Below, in pieces: positions 43,433 to 58,400 of a DNA stretch of 59,843 nucleotides. Origin of the DNA: Acanthaster planci (taxonomy: Eukaryota; Echinodermata; Asteroidea; Valvatida; Acanthasteridae). The notes beneath the pieces are model-generated. The model saw only the letters and a list, made by a program, of their open reading frames with translations, had not been told where the DNA came from and made no database searches. The stretch covers positions 74,429-134,271 of the forward strand of contig NW_019091407.1 in NCBI RefSeq assembly GCF_001949145.1, in the 5' to 3' direction. Both the position numbers and the translations under genes were made by a program. The first letter of the stretch is position 1, and each line of letters opens with the position of its first letter.

Positions 43433-46400
43433 GTAAGATGAGATTGACCTAGAGCTAGACAACTTGGTGCTAGGGCCCAGCCCTAGCGACTTTTACTCGT
43501 GAAGCATGTTGGGCCTGCGTGGCTACAGTGAAGCAGCGAGGTCCAGGACGTGGCGCATGCATGGCCTGAGTAACTTTGGACCCTACTTATCACCTACATT
43601 TAGTAACGGCTTTGTATTAAAGGCCCAACAAAAATGTTGGGTATCACCCTCAATTCATGGAGCCCTAGGAGTAAAAAGGGCCCTAAATAAACGTCTGTGA
43701 CTGCCTTGTACTCTCCAGCAATGCCAGCAGGTCCCAAATTTCACCAATTAGGGCCTAGGCCTACTGTGAAAACTAAATAGGCCTAATATTCATGACGCAT
43801 GATAAGCCTATGTAGGGGGTAAAATTAGGGATCTTGCAACAACATATACCCATGGATGTCAGGCTATTTACAGCCAGTTCCTCTATGTTTAAATTAATGA
43901 CTGCCACAATAAATCACAGTATCGGCCTACATACATGTACATGTACCCCCGGAACTGTAGGGTCCAATGTCCGCCCTACTCCCACATTCTGGGGGTAATT
44001 GGTAGGCCTACAAGTACTAAGTAGAGCTTGAAGATTACAGGTATGTTGCAGGTGGAGTTACTAATTGTGCACATTATAAGTTCGCTAATTAACTACGTCA
44101 TCATGTGTACCTGCAAGGCTACAGTGTAATCCATGTAATCCTTGAACCTACATGTTAGCCTACTCAGGCTAGTACTAGTACCTCCCATAACTCATTCAGG
44201 ACATTTAGTTTTGTGGCCATTTGGAGGACAAAATGCCCTGCAAATTTGCTTGGGCCTTACTATCCGCAAATCATATCGTAAAGTTAAAAAAAGGGCGATA
44301 ATGTAGGGTCCAAGTTGACTACGGGTGCTAAGAATTGCCTTTCTTATAACGCATTAGCTGATACTCAGTAGAGTCCATGTACCTTTCCCTATTAATCAAT
44401 TTCACTCAAAATTAGCTTACACACCGTCATACCCTGAACCAAATCATTAGAATTCACCTCCCTCCCCCTGCCAACAGTCCTGAAACTGGCTAATGCACCC
44501 ACTTTAGGCTTGAGTGGGATTCAAAGATTGAAATGGCGGTGGTAAGGGTTACTCTCACATGGAAAGAAAAGAGCAATTTTCCGTTCAAAGTGGAAAAGCA
44601 TTTGTCCGCTGAGCTCAAAGTCGCCATGCTCTTTATGTAGCGATCCCTGTACTGTATGCTAACATACCTAAAGACGTTGTCATAACGTGCCCGCAGAGCC
44701 GACCATTCACAATCAGCATGCGGTGTCTACGTGCACTATGCTGATGACTAATTCCTGAGTTCAGTAGCTGTGGCCACACTAAGTTGTACACCAGAACCTG
44801 CACCGATCATGAAACAGTCATTGGCATACGCGTGCAGACGTCACCCTAATGCTACGCTCAGCTGGCGCATTGTGACATCGTCTTGAGGCACTGTTTGAGT
44901 CGCTACTTGAAGGTGGTAACTTTTAGCTCAGCCAACAAGAGGGTTTCAAATTTGAATGGGAAATATCTCTTTTCTTCTCGTATATGAGTAAACCTTCCCA
45001 TCACCATTTGAATCGTTGATTGCCACTATTGAAGTCCTACAGGTAAACAGGGTGCATTGACAGTTTCAGGACTGTTTGGGGTTTGAATTCTGAGGATTAT
45101 GGTTCAAAGTACGACAATGTACAAGCTATTCTTAGTAGTGAAATAGATTAATCGAAGGAAAAACTTATGAAGGGTACTTGGACTCTACTATCACCTGACC
45201 ATTTGTAGAGAGTCCAAGTTACTCAGACCATGCTCGCTATGGCTTGTTTCTTACATGTATCTCTTGAGACGAGTCTACTATGAAGCAGAATTCCACTTTT
45301 TCCTAGACAGAGGCCTTTTTTTGGACCACTGAACCACAGATTAGGGTTTTTAACCGGGGATGGGGGAGGTGGAAAAATGGTGATATGGTATTTCAATCCT
45401 TGAAGCCAGGACCTGTTGTTTCCATTTTTTAAATTCTTTTTTCTTCCTTAACCCTAACAGCCCTGAATCCTCCAATTTTAATGTGATTTTGCACACACCC
45501 TAGGGAGTTAGGGTTAACCATTCACTTCCTGTTGTCATTACAGCTTAGTGAAAGATCGCAATGTTGCCACCAAACGTGACTACTACATTGCTCTGGCTCA
45601 CGCTGTGCGGGATCACCTGGTGGGACGTTGGATCCGAACACAACAGTACTATTATGAAAAGGATCCCAAGGTAAAACACAGAGATTTCCTGTTGGCCTTT
45701 AGCCACTGTTCCTCTGTGCATTGTTTGCTGGTTAACACTTGTCTGTTTCAAACACCGTGGGAAAGTTATCCGAGTGACACGTTATTTAAAGGGTTGTGTA
45801 GTGGCTTTTTTCTTATAAATACAAACCTCCAAACTACACCTTTTTGTCTCAGTTAACCTCAGTTTCCATATTTTTTCCATTGCATCAAAGCATCTTCTGC
45901 TGCCTTTTTGGTTCATGCTGATGAGTAATTTCCATATTGGCAAGACAACCTGTGACAATATCATTTCCAGGAGGAAAACCTTCATGTTTCATTGATTGGT
46001 GCATAAAAACTTAAACCTGCATTTATATAGATTTTTCTTCATTAAGCTTTCTATTCTTTGGTGATCGATTTTTTACATACAGATTGCAACAAGCAAGCAA
46101 TGAACCTAATTTCCCAGAAGTGTTGACAACCTTATTTCAAAGCATTGACAACCTGATGTTCCAAAAAGTGCACTTTCAAATAGTTTTTATACAAGAAGTG
46201 AACGTACATGTATAAAGTTGCAGAAACATTGTGTGCAAGAATACTGTACTGCAGCTACACTGTATTTTGTTTATCACATTGATATTGATAACTATTGTGA
46301 AACCACGGTAATATATGAATGCAATGGAACAGTATTAACTTAAGTGAATACATTTTGTTGCAAAACTGTGCATTTCACTGAAATTGTCTTTATACAACAA

Positions 46401-49400
46401 CTTCAACAGGTTTAACCCAATTGAATAATTGGCAGGAAGTGCCGGTACCGTCGTTTCTGTTGACATTTCCAAAGAAATCTTCCAGGAAGCTTTCCAATTC
46501 TGTTATTGCCGACACCCCAAACTGTGGATCTCATCCTGTTTTACTGCCGAATTTGCGAACTCCATGTATTCACACAGAATGTTCAGATTGGTACTAATGC
46601 TGTCCTGTCACAAATCAATTTTTGATCCCATATTTTGAACAAGAGAAAAACATCTTCAGAGTTGGCCTGTGGTCATATCTGCTGACATTATTACAGTTCC
46701 GTGTAAATGACAGTGAAATTGGCACAATTAAGTCTCACAATGGGTATAACAAATGCAAGGTTTGCCTGATCACTGTACATGTACATACATATGTGCATGT
46801 GCAAGTTTGTGTGGCCAAGTGGTAAGGGATTGTACCTGTAACTCCCGCTTACATGTAATGTAGGGGTATTTCAAATCCAGCAGCCATATACAGTTACATG
46901 GACTAGACACTTTGGGTAAGTCACTTCACTTCCAACTGCAAACGGAAACTTTCCTTTTTTGGCATAACCTTATATAAATATACATGTATCTACCAGTATT
47001 GTTTGGAAAATTCTTTGATGTACAGTACTGGGAACAGTACATGCTTGGTTGGTTTCTCGCAGTTGTTACCAAAAACTGGACCATGGCTAGACAGAGGATA
47101 ATGGCACCTGTGACATTTGATTTCACTTCACACACTTTCAGTTGTTTCCCTTGAATCCCCATGAGTCACTGAGAGGTTTTGATAACTTCGGTACATTGCC
47201 AAAAGGGGTTAGTGTTGCTCCATTTATTGGAAATCATTGTAGGTGTGGGAGAAAATGAAATCAAGCATCATTGATTTTGGGGGGAAAACAGGGGTTGAGC
47301 AAAAAATGGCCAGTTTAAATATGATGACCGTTGTTTTTTTTAAATACTGGTTGGTGATTCAGATTTTCATTTTGAGATAATACATGGCGCTAAAATTGGG
47401 ATACGTTTGTACATATTGGTACACTATCATCCACCATGAAGTGCAAAAGGAATGTTTCAACAAGTTCTAAACAAAATTTTGTGCAGATAATGCCTTTGCA
47501 CTTCCTTTTCCCTTCCTTTTTCAACTTTTCCTTGTTCGAAGCTCAGGTGTTAGGGGGTGGGGATATCAATGTTGGCATCAGGATACCAGGAAATACAATG
47601 TACAGGACGTGTACATGTACATACATGTACATTGCAAGAGATTGAAAGCATAGTTGCTGAAATAATAATTTATGCTTAGAACTTTGTGTCATCATATGTA
47701 TTACATTGTATATGATGGTTGTCAGACTGTCAGCTGTTATGTGCTGGTCCATTGCATTTTGCTGGGTACCGATCCATTGCATTTTGTTGGGTACGGATGT
47801 CTTTGAAGCAGAGGGTGGTATTAAATTGCAGGTTGGGCAAAATCACAAGGGCAGATCCAGACCCAATTACATGTATCTGGGGTGGGAAAAAACAACTGGA
47901 AATTGCTTTTTGTAACCTTTTATGGCCTTTCTGACAAATTATGCTAATTTGCTTTTATCTCAGGCACATTAAAATTCACGGGTTTGAAAAATTATATTCA
48001 GGGGTGACCTTTTTGTGTGAATGACCGTATTTCTGGACATGTTTAACCACCACTGAAGCAGTGCATGCATTTTGTGACTTGATAACCAGTGTGATATCGG
48101 TACGTAGACTACATCTACAATGCACACTACACACATGCCAGAGATACCTGTCTCCCTGGCTCGAAAGGCTGAGCCTACGAGCTGACCTATTCCATATCTG
48201 ACCATGCAAATAGCTAAGCCATTTGATATTTGTGATGATTACTGTTGGCCAACTAGAGTTACATTGCACGTACCAGCATGCTTCTGCATATTGCAGCATC
48301 CATTAAAAAATGCATTGTAATCATCATGCAAAGTTAGTCAGCTTAGTTGAACATGTATCTAGGTGAAAGCTTTGATAAATATCAAGATTTTCTAAGATCA
48401 AACTTTTGACACATTTCATATACATGTATTTGTTTGAAATCCACAGAAACAAACGTCAATCATTTACAAATCAAATTGGTCTGAGTACAAATAAATGTGT
48501 TTGAAATCGTATTTTTATTTTTATCAGTAAGAGCAACCTTGAGCATGTTGAGTTGGGTTTTGATGTTAGCCTAGTCAAAAATACTAGTAAGTCCAAAATA
48601 GCGATTTCACGTACGGATGAGACAGTAATCACATACTGCAATTATACATTTTTGTAGATGAAATACTAAACAGGCTAACACTTAACAAGCAATATCATAA
48701 CACCAAGCCAGAGTCCTTTATGAGAGCACATTGGCAGCCCTGTTTTGGGCCTTATGGACATTTGTACAATTACTCGTTGGCCAGCTTCCTTATTTTATAC
48801 AAACAAAGAATGAAATTTTGGACGAGGGCAGAAAAAAATTGAATAAAATCCTAAAGGTCTAATTCTCCAAGCAATTAACCTACGTAGGGTGGGAGAGAAA
48901 AACGGTCCATGGTTTTTTTTTCAAAATACATGTACCAAGAAAACAGTCCAGAGAAAAATAACGTCATTTTTCCTCCCCCCCCCCCATGGCATTATTCAGT
49001 CGTTGGGATCATGATAAATGTTGGTCTTAAACACTAAACAGTGGAGGTTTCCTAAAAAATCCCCAAACAAATTGTACACACGTGTACATCTATACCGGTA
49101 GGTTATGTATATGTAAGTGTATGAATCCTATAATTAGGAAGCACCAATGTGGCATGTCATTCAGTGTGGCTCGCATCTACACGTACATGTAACTTTGTTG
49201 GCATGGTTGATTTCATACCTGTGCTTGATTTAGGCTAATCAATTCACACATTGCTACCATGTACATGTATGTGTAACTCTACGTATAATGTCAGCCCTGA
49301 AGTTCAAAATGTACATGTACATCCCGGGGCAGGAATCAGATCCCCTGTCAAACATGCTTTCCTTGCCGTGTCCTCATGACCTGGATAATTGAGATTTGAA

Positions 49401-52400
49401 TGTCAAGTGTGCTTGATCACTTAAGACTGGTGCTCAGTACAGTGCATAAAATGTGACAGCAGACAGATATTGTAAGATGAGGCTTGAGTTTACATACTGG
49501 TACCCTGCATCATCAAACTCCCTCCCCCCAATATACCTACATGTAACAGTACAAAGGGGAAAATAGCAAGACTTTGGGATTCCTGTTGACATTATTTTTG
49601 CCTGCTAAAAAAATGACCTGAAATACTTGCATACAGGTATACGCACAATACGTACAAGTATACATGTACATAAACATGCCAATTTTTTCTTTTTCCTAGC
49701 GTGTGTACTATCTATCTCTAGAGTATTACATCGGCCGTACTCTCACAAACACCATGGTGAACCTTGGAATCCAAAGCCAGTGCGATGAGGCATTGTACCA
49801 GGTAAGTTTGCAAGGAATCTTTTTTTTTAATTTTTTTTTTCAGTTGATGTCCTGAATCAAATATCAAAATGGTGTCTCACATGTATTTCTGTGTGTTCTG
49901 CATTGCCCGTTAATTGCTGATTGAGAGCAATCAGCACCCCTGAGGTTTAGCTGGCTGTTGTGTTGGTCAAAAAAATTAAGATCTAACAGTACCAGGGCGT
50001 TTTGGAGGATTTTACTGGTACAAGATCATTTAGGGAATAACATACATGTACTAGTTCATGTGTAATGATAAAGGTTCTTTTACATGCAATGTTTATCGTG
50101 GTCCTTAAATTAAGAGTTGAAGTAATGTCTTCCGAGAATTCTGCTCAGACATGAGAGACTTGGACGACAAGAAGTTCAGCATACCTTACGAAGGTTATTA
50201 CAAAGCAAAATCAGGTGTACTGCATGTACAGGTATAGAAAGGGGTTGACCCTTCATAAATTTTAAATTTGAGAAAAAAAAAACCTGAGAGGGATTTGTGG
50301 GTTGGTGGGTGTGAGTTTGTTTCTGCATTCAATTGGGGACCCTGAACAAAAGAGGACAATAAGGTCCCCGATTGACAGAGGGTCCCAATTGACAACTGTG
50401 CACAAAACATATGGGTGGTCTTCTAAAAAAGTTAAAGTAGAAACAAAAGAGGAACAATAGGGGGTCCCCAGTTGCAGGCAAATACACACTTGTGTGTGTG
50501 GGGAGGAGGTGATAACAATCCTATATCTCATTGTGAGAATTATACATGTACATGTACCTTTGTACCTCCCCTTCCAAAAAAAATTCACCTGAAATATCTT
50601 ACCAGTAAGTTACGCAACATCTGCACCAAAAGGCTTCAAAAACAACGTTATCTGTAAAACATCCATGATTACTGGTAATTTATACCATACTCAGAACCAG
50701 TGCCAATGTTAGGGGGTGCCACGTGCATAGCGTACATGTACAGTGTGGGCAAGAAGAAAATTGATGGAGCTTTCTTTACTTTGTACGATGTTACACATGT
50801 AGTGAACTCTACCGAGTGAGCTCACTTGAACTGTTTACAAGCATCATCGTGTTTTATTTCTAGCATGTTTGAAGGTTTTCTTTAATAAAAAATGTTGCTG
50901 CGTGCAATTGTCTTTGCAGCTTGGTTTGAACATTGAGGAGCTTGAAGAAATTGAGGTGGATGCTGGCTTGGGAAATGGTGGTCTCGGGCGTCTGGCAGGT
51001 TAGACATAAAACGAGAAGCCTTCTTGATGTACATGTATGTACATGTATTTCATGTGAATGTAGAATCATGAGAACTTAGTTCAAGTAAAAGCAAGTGCTG
51101 CAGTTATAAAGATACATATGTACACCTACGGTACGTGTATTGGTGAGTGTAGGCCTTCACCTGGTTAAGGGGACAATTTCTTTTATTTGGCAAATTAGGA
51201 ATAAGTTGTGGGAACATTTCTCTGTCCCCAAAATGTTTTCAGTCCCTACGTGGGTGAAACATCGTGTGCTTGTCTCCACAACTACTGAACAAGTGTGGGT
51301 GTGTTTAAAATGTCTTCTTTTTCCACGCATTTGACAGGTGTTTGCATATTAGCGTATTCCAGGGTAGAAATACCAAAGTCTATGTTCAATGAGCTACATG
51401 TACAATGCTGGTGCAGTACATGTCATGCAGTACCTGCACGCGTATACCTAGGAACATGTACATGTACACACTACTGTCATTGAAATTCTTTAACAGGAAA
51501 ATGATGAAGTGTCCCAAGATTTCTGGTGCTAAATTCCTACCTGAAAATGAAAATCAGAGTAACTTGCCACTTAATGCTTAAAAAGATTTTTTTTTAAACT
51601 GAAACAAAGCACAACAAAAGTGAAGAAAACAGACAATATCGATTCAGTATGATTCAGCAGCAACCAGTATGGCCACTTCCCATTCTCAACGCAAGGAAGT
51701 GCAGAGTTTATGCTCGTCAGCAGAGTAAAAGTGATGACCAAATGTCTTACTCGATCACTGTCAAATGATTGGTGCTTGAACATAGACGGGGCGATTTGCG
51801 GGATTAGAAGATCTAGTTTAATGAAGCTGTCAGGAAGACTCCAGCCTGTGCATGATACATTGTACATATGCGTGTGATAATGCATGCACTTGTAAATCAT
51901 ATACACACGTACATGTACAGGTAGCTCCAAGCTGGTGCATATGGAGTGAACGCTGAATTCCATGATGCATAAATACATGAACATGCAGAATACATTGGAG
52001 TCATTATTCAAGAAGTGGTTCATCACTGGACAAAATAATGTCCAGGTAGCATGCATTATACATGTAATTCATGCAGCCTATGACCATGATTTGACAGTCA
52101 TTGTCTTGTACTGTACTTCATTGTCAGTGCACTGCATGTACAAATGTATGTACATGGCTACACACCTGCAACATGAAAGACTTTGCAAAGTGCACCAGCG
52201 GAGGCTACATTAGGTTTTTGCTGTGCATTCAAACACTTGATCATGTAAGCCATTAATACATGTATGTGTACCTCTGGCATAGTTACTAGTACATATAATT
52301 TTTGTAGCAAGACTCTACTCAGCAGATGTACATGTATGTACATGTTGCCACGGTAATAAGGTCAGCTCATTATTTTGGGGAAGGGATGAGTGGTCATCAA

Positions 52401-55400
52401 TTATCAATGTTGGTTTTAAGATGAAGTGGGTGTTGATTACACTCCATGTGAGTGATTTGAAAACACCTGTGCATTGTTGCGTTACCCTGACATGATGCAC
52501 TTCAATTTTTTGCCTCTAGAGCCTTACACCTAGAGTAATATTTCACTTTTAATATATTTTACCTCAAATTTTGCAATAAGTGACGTTTTATCAAGCCGTC
52601 AGCATTCCCATTGATTATTTTGGAATTAACATGCCGACTACAAGGTTCCAACGAAATTATTTTTTTGCCTGAGTCTCTGAATTTTTTTTTGGGGGGGGAA
52701 GTGCACAGTGAACTCTTTAAGTGCACCCAAAAATAAAAGAATATTTTTCTTACAAACTTTTACATGTACTTGGGTATGTGAGTGGAAATGTTAATGTTGG
52801 ATTGGATTGTCTGCACGGGTGATTTGTGTAAATTCGCACTAGGGAACACTCAGCTGAATTTGTGCCCAATTTCTGGATGCCATTTTTTTGAATTTCGGAC
52901 AAAAATCTGTACAAGTCAAATGGTTCACAAAGGTTCAACAAATGATTTTACTGAATGGATTTAAATTTTTTCGAAAAAAGAACTTTTGCAACACTGCATG
53001 AGGAAAGTCAATGGAAAAATTGAGTGCACCATATTATGGGACAGAACTGCATACATACATGTACATTACATTACACACTGGCAGCATGCCGCACATACTG
53101 TTAGTACCCGATTTAATGCATGGGGAATATCACATGTGAGTTTATGTGCATACAGTATATGGACACAAACTGCATGTACCATGAACATGCACCAGTGCTC
53201 GTATGTGCTACTCATTGTGTATTGAATTGTGCATTTTTAGTAGTGTGAGATGAGAAATACATGTACATGTAGATGCTGTATGTAGATCAGTCTGTTACAA
53301 TAAACAAACACATGAACATGTTTGATGAATTAAGTCACTTCTCCACAAACACACTTTTGATCCATCCTTCTTTCTCCGCGTAGCTGGGTCTACAACTAAT
53401 CAAACCTGTAATTGAATGCCAGAACGCCAGACTTCAAACTGACCGATTACAGATTTGGAGTACAACTTGCCCTTTTTTTTTGAAAGAAACAAACCAGTAA
53501 TAACAAATATGGGGGGCTTAAATGTTGGTATTTTTGCAGCCTGTTTCCTGGACTCCATGGCCACTCTTGGCCTAGCTGCCTATGGCTACGGTATCCGCTA
53601 CGACTATGGCATATTCAGTCAACAAATCAAAGATGGACGACAGGTAAGCCAATCTCCATGGCCGAATGTTTCATATGGGGGTGGGTTCAACAGTGCAGTA
53701 CGTGTGCTTACTGGTATGTATGCGTACCTTTTTTTCCGGCAGGAGTACAGGTGTACATGTATTTTATCATGAATGGATACATGCACTATTCAACCCAGCC
53801 CTGCTTACTGGGGAGTATGTTTATTTTTGTTGATGATAGTGAGTGAATGTCTGTCTTAGCAAATGAGAAGTCAAATGCTTCAAAGCTAGCGATTACAAGG
53901 TGGGTCTAACCATTTACAACAGATTGTGCACAAAACAGTTGCTGGTCTAAGGAGCTGGAAAACGTGCCATTGGTTTCTTGTGCAGTGGGTGCTTAAATGT
54001 GTGCAGGGAATGAGGATAAGTGAAGCAAATGAATAAACACATTACGAGTACAAAGACACACTGGCTGTATTGGAGCACTTTACTCGTTTTGGTATGATTA
54101 TACTCCAGGGTGCATAAACAGCAGGAGTGTGGCCTGCAGGAAAGTGAGAGTATACCCTCCATCAGGCTGGGTGTATATTCTTGTGTCATGTACATGTATT
54201 TGTTTCAAGTTGGTGAGATGGTAAATGGGTAATTCCATAATTTAGGGGTCCATTTTTTTCGTGTCCCTGTCACATCTGCCATATGATTTTTGTAAGTTCA
54301 GAACACATTTTCTGATTTCCAAGAGTGATGAATTGATGCAGATTACCTGCCAAACAAATAGTAATAGTTTGAAATCAATTCCGCTGGTATTTCCATGTAA
54401 AATAACAAAGGTCAGACGTAACAGAGACACGAAAATGTCACCCTTTGGACCCTTAATTTCTGGAATTACCCAAATGCATTCCATTCATGTGCTGATCTGA
54501 GATAAATGCCTTTGCAACATTTTCCTGTACCCCCCGAGTATTGAGAGTAAAACGTATAACTGCAGCCGTGATTCAAGATGTGCATTCCTGTATTTATTGG
54601 CAGCATTGATGGCTGGGATGAAGTCCCAATTCTTTGTGTTCTTGTATGTCATCCAGTGCCGTAGTCTAGTCTAAAAGTCCTTGCCCGTCCATCACAAGTC
54701 ATCCTGTCTTCTCCTAAGTCACTAGCTGTTGAATTGAAGTGTGACAAAAGCATTCCTTTGTCATTGTTCGCCCCGTTGTGCCTGACCCTGTGTGAGGGCT
54801 TGCAACTTGAGTGGGGACGGACTTGAATGCAACACTATTGTTTGCGTTGTCGTTTTGTTTTGTTCTGTGATGCACAGGTGGAGCTGCCAGATGATTGGCT
54901 ACGTTTCGGCAATCCGTGGGAGAAGGCGCGGCCTGAGTACATGATCCCGGTCAACTTCTACGGGCACACAGAGCACAGAGATGGCAAGGTCAAGTGGGTG
55001 AACACAAACGTGAGTGTCACCAGGAACAGAGTAGGAACCAGGATCTAGGATTTGTGGCACTTTGTTATTCCATAGTTATGGATGCCTCGGGCCTCCGTTA
55101 TTCAGAACAGCATAGAATCAGTTGGAGAGATGATAACTCTTGCTTAAATCCTACTTCACCACTGTGAAAATTGCACTTTAAATTATCACTAAAACATTCA
55201 TGAGGCATCATGAATTGGCGTTTTGCGAGTTATAAAGTGTCAGTTATGCTACCGGTAAGCATTGCAAGCTTTATCTAGGAAACCTGCAAATTTAAATTTG
55301 AAAGAAGGTCTCTCAACCTTTTTTGTCCAGGCTGATTGTCACATCGAGTTTTAGCGCCAACATCACCCTTGAGTTGGTGTATTGTGCTTTTACCTATTGA

Positions 55401-58400
55401 CTGATTGTACAGCGAGGTACTGTAGACTGATCACCTAGAGACCGAGAGATCGACTACTTACACCCAAAGGTCCTAATTTGTTATCATCTTGCAGGTTGTG
55501 TTTGCCATGCCATATGACTCACCAGTCCCCGGTTATCGCAACAACACTGTCAACACCATGCGGTTGTGGTCTGCCAAGTCACCAAATAGCTTTGATCTTA
55601 CTTTCTGTAAGCTGTGCTGGTTATTTTATTATTAATTAGTGCCCACCAATAATTAGGGTGCATGAAAGACATTTAGATGTCAGTATTTTGGGCATTGGGC
55701 AAATTCAACAAGGGGTTTTGTGGGTATACGGAGTCGCTGATGGAACTTGGACTTGAGTTGTCATCTCTGACTATAGCTGGTTAACCTGGTGCTCTAATGG
55801 CCAAAAGCTAAATCCATGGTGTAGAATGCCCAGTTGCGGCTGCAGCCTGTCACGAAAGATGGCAGACTGCTGTGGACTGTGGGAAATCCGTTGTAGAGGA
55901 GATCTGTAGTGGTAATACGTAAGTAGATTTCTTGTCACAAAAAAGCTTTCTTAGGCCAAGTGTCTGTTTCATCTGACTTGATAGTTTCAACATTTTCATT
56001 CCATGAATGTTTTTTTTATCTTCCAGTCAATGACGGTGATTACATCAAAGCGGTACTGAACAGGAACGAAGCTGAGAACATTTCCCGAGTGCTGTACCCA
56101 AATGACAACGTAAGTCTGGATGTATGGTTTACTGCAATTAACTAGTTCAGTTCAGATGCCGTTAATTTCTGATTTGAGGGCCTGTTTGTTTCATACAGAT
56201 CTTGATCTTGATCAGTAGTCTCCAAGGCTTGTTTGTGCTAGCCATTAGACAGGTTCTGGTTTCAGTGAACCGACGTTGGTTCACTGATTACGATCCGGAT
56301 CTGTGCGAAACAAATAGGCCCTGAGAGAATTACAGTGGCGAACGCTAATGATTGCTTACCAAATGTATGCATACACTTTCTTTGGAGATGCACAAAAAAA
56401 AAAATGCATGGACGTTTCCTGCCATTTTGAGCCGGCTATGACAACTTCGCCCCAGATGACATCTAAACTTGCAGGAATTTCCTGTGTAGAAGTATGGAGG
56501 ACTTCTAAATATATTCCTGTAAATTCTGCACATGCTTTCCGATGTCAGTAGTCATCCTCATACTGGGTTTGTGCACACATAGAGGCATGAAGAAGATACT
56601 AAAGGTTGAACGCGTGTGTGGCGCCCTCAAGTGAGCATGGGCCACAGCTGGGCATTGTGTCAGATATTGCTCTTCGGTGCGGTCTCCAAATTGTTTAAAA
56701 GTGATAATGCGATTAGAAGTGTTGCACAAATCTTGAACTGTCCACTGCCAGGGGTCAGCATTTGGAAAGTCCAACTTTTCGAAGGACCGTGGCGTGTACC
56801 TTCTTGTTTCAAAAAGGCGGTATTTTTAGATGAAAATGATACCACGCCACGTGACAAATGCGACGTGGAATCATACCATCAGCAGTTGGTTAACGTACCA
56901 TGGGAAATCAGTTTTTGCTGTGTGTTTTCGTTTTAATGAATCAAGAAATGAAACGAATGTATGAAATGTTGTCAGGTTGTTGAGGGCAAGGAGCTGCGTC
57001 TGAAGCAGGAGTACTTCATGGTGGCTGCCACACTCCAAGACATCATCCGACGCTTCAAGTCCTCTCGCTTTGGTAGCCGGGACCCTGTCAGGACTTCCTT
57101 CGACACCTTCCCAGACAAGGTAGAGAACAATAGGGAACAAGATTACTATGTAGGATGAAAAAAGGGGAGTGGGGGAAGACAGAAAATGCTGTCAAGTGTG
57201 TTGATTAGGGCAGTGACTGAGAGCAAGACACCTGTCCATGAGGTGTGATTGCAGCAGATAAGCAGTGGCTTGTGTATGTATATACATGTAGGCGCACTTG
57301 CATTTTTCCATTAGACAGATTTTTGTGTTTGAGAAGACTGGAACATTATAATCAGGCAGTGCAATTTATTTATGGATCAAGCTCATTTTATGATACTATT
57401 ACCTGTGATTCTTTTGTCAAGTTATTTCCAAAAGCTAATCACCTTTCAAAGTGTGAACTCAAGGCAGAATCTGATCCTCATCACAGACGACCATGCACTA
57501 TCACAGAATGACCGCGACGGCAAATTGGGTTGCTCATGGACACCGACTGCTCAATATGAATAGTCCCATTTGTTGTAATCCCCTGAGCAAATGACCTGAC
57601 CTTTGTGGCCTCTCTTTGTAGGTTGCTCTGCAGTTGAATGACACCCACCCTGCGCTGGCCATACCAGAGCTCATGAGAATCTTGGTGGACATTGAGAACG
57701 TTCCCTGGGATAAAGTAAGTGCAAAATTTGTAAATGTTCAGCCCCCTCCAGGGTTTGGGAACCCAGGATGAAAAAAAATACCTGTAATTCTGTTTTTCTT
57801 CCCTGAGGTAAAATGAGTGGAAATTCGTAAATATTCAATTCATACAAGGACAGGGAACTTGACAAGAACAGATCAAATGCATATACAAATAAGGTTTTAA
57901 ATATTCCCACGTATGAAGTATAAGTATTTGCAAATCAGAAATTTTGCTTCATCCAGATGTTGCATTTTATTAGTAACAGGCAAAGTCCAGAGTTCTGTTC
58001 CTCAATTTGTCTCAGTAGAGATTATTTTTTTCCTGTAGGAATTCCAGGCAGCTTTTTTCCTTGGAGGGGAGGGAGGAATTCCTCCTGCTGTCTTGAGTTG
58101 GGCTGAGTTTCCGACATCAGACATTTTCTGACCACTTGCAGTATTTGTCCAACCGAAAGCGTGTGTGATTGGACAAAAATGTCAGTTAAAAAATACGAAA
58201 ATGAAAGTGCGACAGCAAAATCTTGTCGGCGTTTTACTCTGGGTCTTGTGTTTATATTGAAACTGTACGTTTCCATGAGACCTTGGTATTTTCATGTATA
58301 TGACTGATCAAAGGCTGATTATAGCAGAAGGAAATTGATCATGTCCGTATGTCTTGCTGCTTCACTTTCTGGGTCTAATGTCACACCCTTTTTTGTAACA

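Noticed and set aside
46803-46880. Possible tRNA gene (A-box and B-box-like)
   Set aside because: Acceptor stem and anticodon arm do not pair; shared head with another locus points to a SINE.
51571-52056. 161-codon minus-strand frame in a PYG intron
   Set aside because: His/Tyr/Cys-rich text typical of translated TACATGTA repeats; no motif.
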